Part shown: in pieces, positions 5,554 through 5,920 of the stretch
How positions within the stretch are numbered: position 1 is the stretch's first letter
Layout: the number at the start of each line of letters is the position of its first letter
Origin: Capsulimonas sp.
Lineage (GTDB): Bacteria > Armatimonadota > Armatimonadia > Armatimonadales > Capsulimonadaceae
Assembly: GCA_025963815.1 (NCBI GenBank)
Contig: JAOQAA010000259.1
Coordinates: 1-5,920, forward strand
Direction: 5' to 3'
Length of the DNA stretch: 5,920 nucleotides
The notes under the pieces: model-generated
Database searches by the model: none
What the model was told of the DNA's origin: nothing
Seen by the model: the letters and a program-made list of their open reading frames with translations, nothing else
Translations under genes and position numbers: made by a program

Positions 5554-5578
5554 GCGGGAGGACATGAGGCCCTCCCGC
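5554..5578 (-). other. 8-bp GC-rich hairpin between the small membrane protein and lipoprotein genes
   Basis: GCGGGAGG (5554-5561) and CCTCCCGC (5571-5578) pair around a 9-nt loop. It lies 18 bp after the stop of the 39-residue gene and 43 bp before the lipoprotein start. No U-run follows on the minus strand, so it could be a weak terminator, an attenuator or an mRNA-stabilising stem. Confidence 0.4.
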
Positions 5579-5596
5579 ACTCTGCCGCGCCGCCGC

Positions 5597-5716
5597 TCAG
5601 AAATGACCAGCGGACGAACTTGGCGTCCCTTGCTTATGGCTCTGGAGCACGTTGACAACGCCTCCCAGAAGCAGCGCCAGTACGAGAATACGCATGAGCC
5701 AGGTAAATGCGATCAT
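5597..5716 (-). CDS. 39-residue single-pass membrane protein, function unknown
   Basis: The frame runs from ATG 5716 to TGA 5597. Residues 2-24 form one hydrophobic helix (IAFTWLMRILVLALLLGGVV) broken only by Arg9, followed by a short polar tail rich in Ser, with Lys28, ending in GHF. Upstream on the same strand AAAGGA lies 12 nt before the ATG, a slightly long but usable Shine-Dalgarno; Met8 is an alternative start without one. The protein would sit in the inner membrane. It precedes the lipoprotein gene by about 86 bp on the same strand, so the two may be co-transcribed and act together at the membrane, which is inference. No family is recognised, and short hydrophobic frames arise by chance, so it is less certain than its neighbours. 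Confidence 0.55.
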   Translation of the reverse strand: MIAFTWLMRILVLALLLGGVVNVLQSHKQGTPSSSAGHF

Positions 5717-5726
5717 GGTTTCTTGA

Positions 5727-5777
5727 CGTCCTTTTGTTGGTGTTCGTTCTTAGGGAAAGAAGGACGATTTGTCCTTC
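5727..5777 (-). promoter_or_regulatory. Leader with two mutually exclusive RNA pairings over the ribosome site
   Basis: On the minus strand GAAGGAC (5777-5771) pairs with GTCCTTC (5765-5759) over a 5-nt loop. The same middle segment, read as CGTCCTT (5766-5760), is also exactly complementary to AAGGACG (5733-5727), which contains the Shine-Dalgarno of the 39-residue gene. One fold frees the ribosome site and the other covers it. Confidence 0.35.
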
Positions 5778-5783
5778 ACCCAC

Positions 5784-5811
5784 TTGTTACCCGAACACAA
5801 AGGTCCGTCAA
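5784..5811 (-). promoter_or_regulatory. Possible promoter for the 39-residue gene
   Basis: On the minus strand TTGACG (5806-5811) is followed after 16 bp by TAACAA (5784-5789). The -35 is good but the -10 is poor. A start near 5777 would produce a leader beginning right at the hairpin of the possible switch. Confidence 0.27.
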
Positions 5812-5875
5812 TCGAAATATGGATATTGATTTGCTCTCTTTTTAATATTTCAAGAAAATACGTACCCGGACGCAA

Positions 5876-5920
5876 TCACAGCTTCTCGGGATCGCGAATG
5901 ACGCCGGCGAAGAGCAGCAT
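5876..5920 (-). CDS. 3' end of a gene continuing beyond the right edge (partial)
   Basis: On the minus strand the last 14 codons and a TGA read MLLFAGVIRDPEKL; the frame is open at the window edge, so the gene's body lies to the right. The tail is too short to identify. Other frames at the edge stay open for a while too, but they give Arg/Cys-rich, less protein-like sequence. The 159 bp between this stop and the 39-residue gene hold the possible promoter and leader structures described there. Confidence 0.4.
   Translation of the reverse strand: MLLFAGVIRDPEKL

Noticed and set aside
5296..5658. 120-residue Arg-rich minus-strand frame
   Set aside because: It overlaps the lipoprotein gene in another frame and has no recognisable features; the lipoprotein's signal peptide and lipobox make that frame the real one.

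Overview
The window is bacterial chromosome. It is GC-rich overall, with densely packed genes, intrinsic terminators and strong Shine-Dalgarno sites at two genes. It has a YidC/Oxa1 insertase that lacks the large periplasmic beta domain typical of Gram-negative YidC, a glycine-rich RRM protein, a PAS-PAS-GAF-GHKL sensor and a short lipoprotein. A diderm from a less-studied phylum (for example Armatimonadota or a relative) would fit, but that is only an inference; no marker gene here fixes the taxonomy.

Layout. (1) 68-706 (+): a TPR-like protein with a single C-terminal membrane helix, more A+T-rich than what follows. (2) 803-848: a long near-perfect hairpin serving as a two-way terminator between convergent genes. 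(3) 883-1977 (-): a YidC/Oxa1 insertase with a short TPR-like domain after its first hydrophobic segment. (4) 2155-4011 (+): a cytosolic sensor with two PAS domains, a GAF domain and a GHKL ATPase of the RsbT/RsbW type, without a histidine phosphoacceptor domain. It diverges from yidC across a 177-bp gap. (5) 4035-4204: a GC-rich REP/REPIN-like repeat cluster between convergent genes. (6) 4238-4459 (-): a small charged helical protein of unknown function with a strong RBS. (7) 4616-4948 (-): a glycine-rich RRM RNA-binding protein with its own extended -10 promoter, a roughly 165-nt leader and a strong terminator. (8) 5193-5510 (-): a small lipoprotein with a TTG start. (9) 5597-5716 (-): a 39-residue single-helix membrane protein. 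(10) 5876-5920 (-): probably the 3' end of a gene that enters from the right edge.

From the right edge to 4238 all genes run on the minus strand, but hairpins and promoters separate them, so most look like single-gene units rather than one operon. No phage, IS, CRISPR, tRNA or rRNA sequence is visible. The accessory-looking signals are regulatory or structural: the REPIN-like pair with a compensatory change in its inner hairpin, phased A-tracts downstream of the rbp terminator, a structured rbp leader with an overlapping small ORF, and a leader before the 39-residue gene that can form two mutually exclusive pairings, one of which covers its ribosome binding site. No clearly new multi-gene system is evident.
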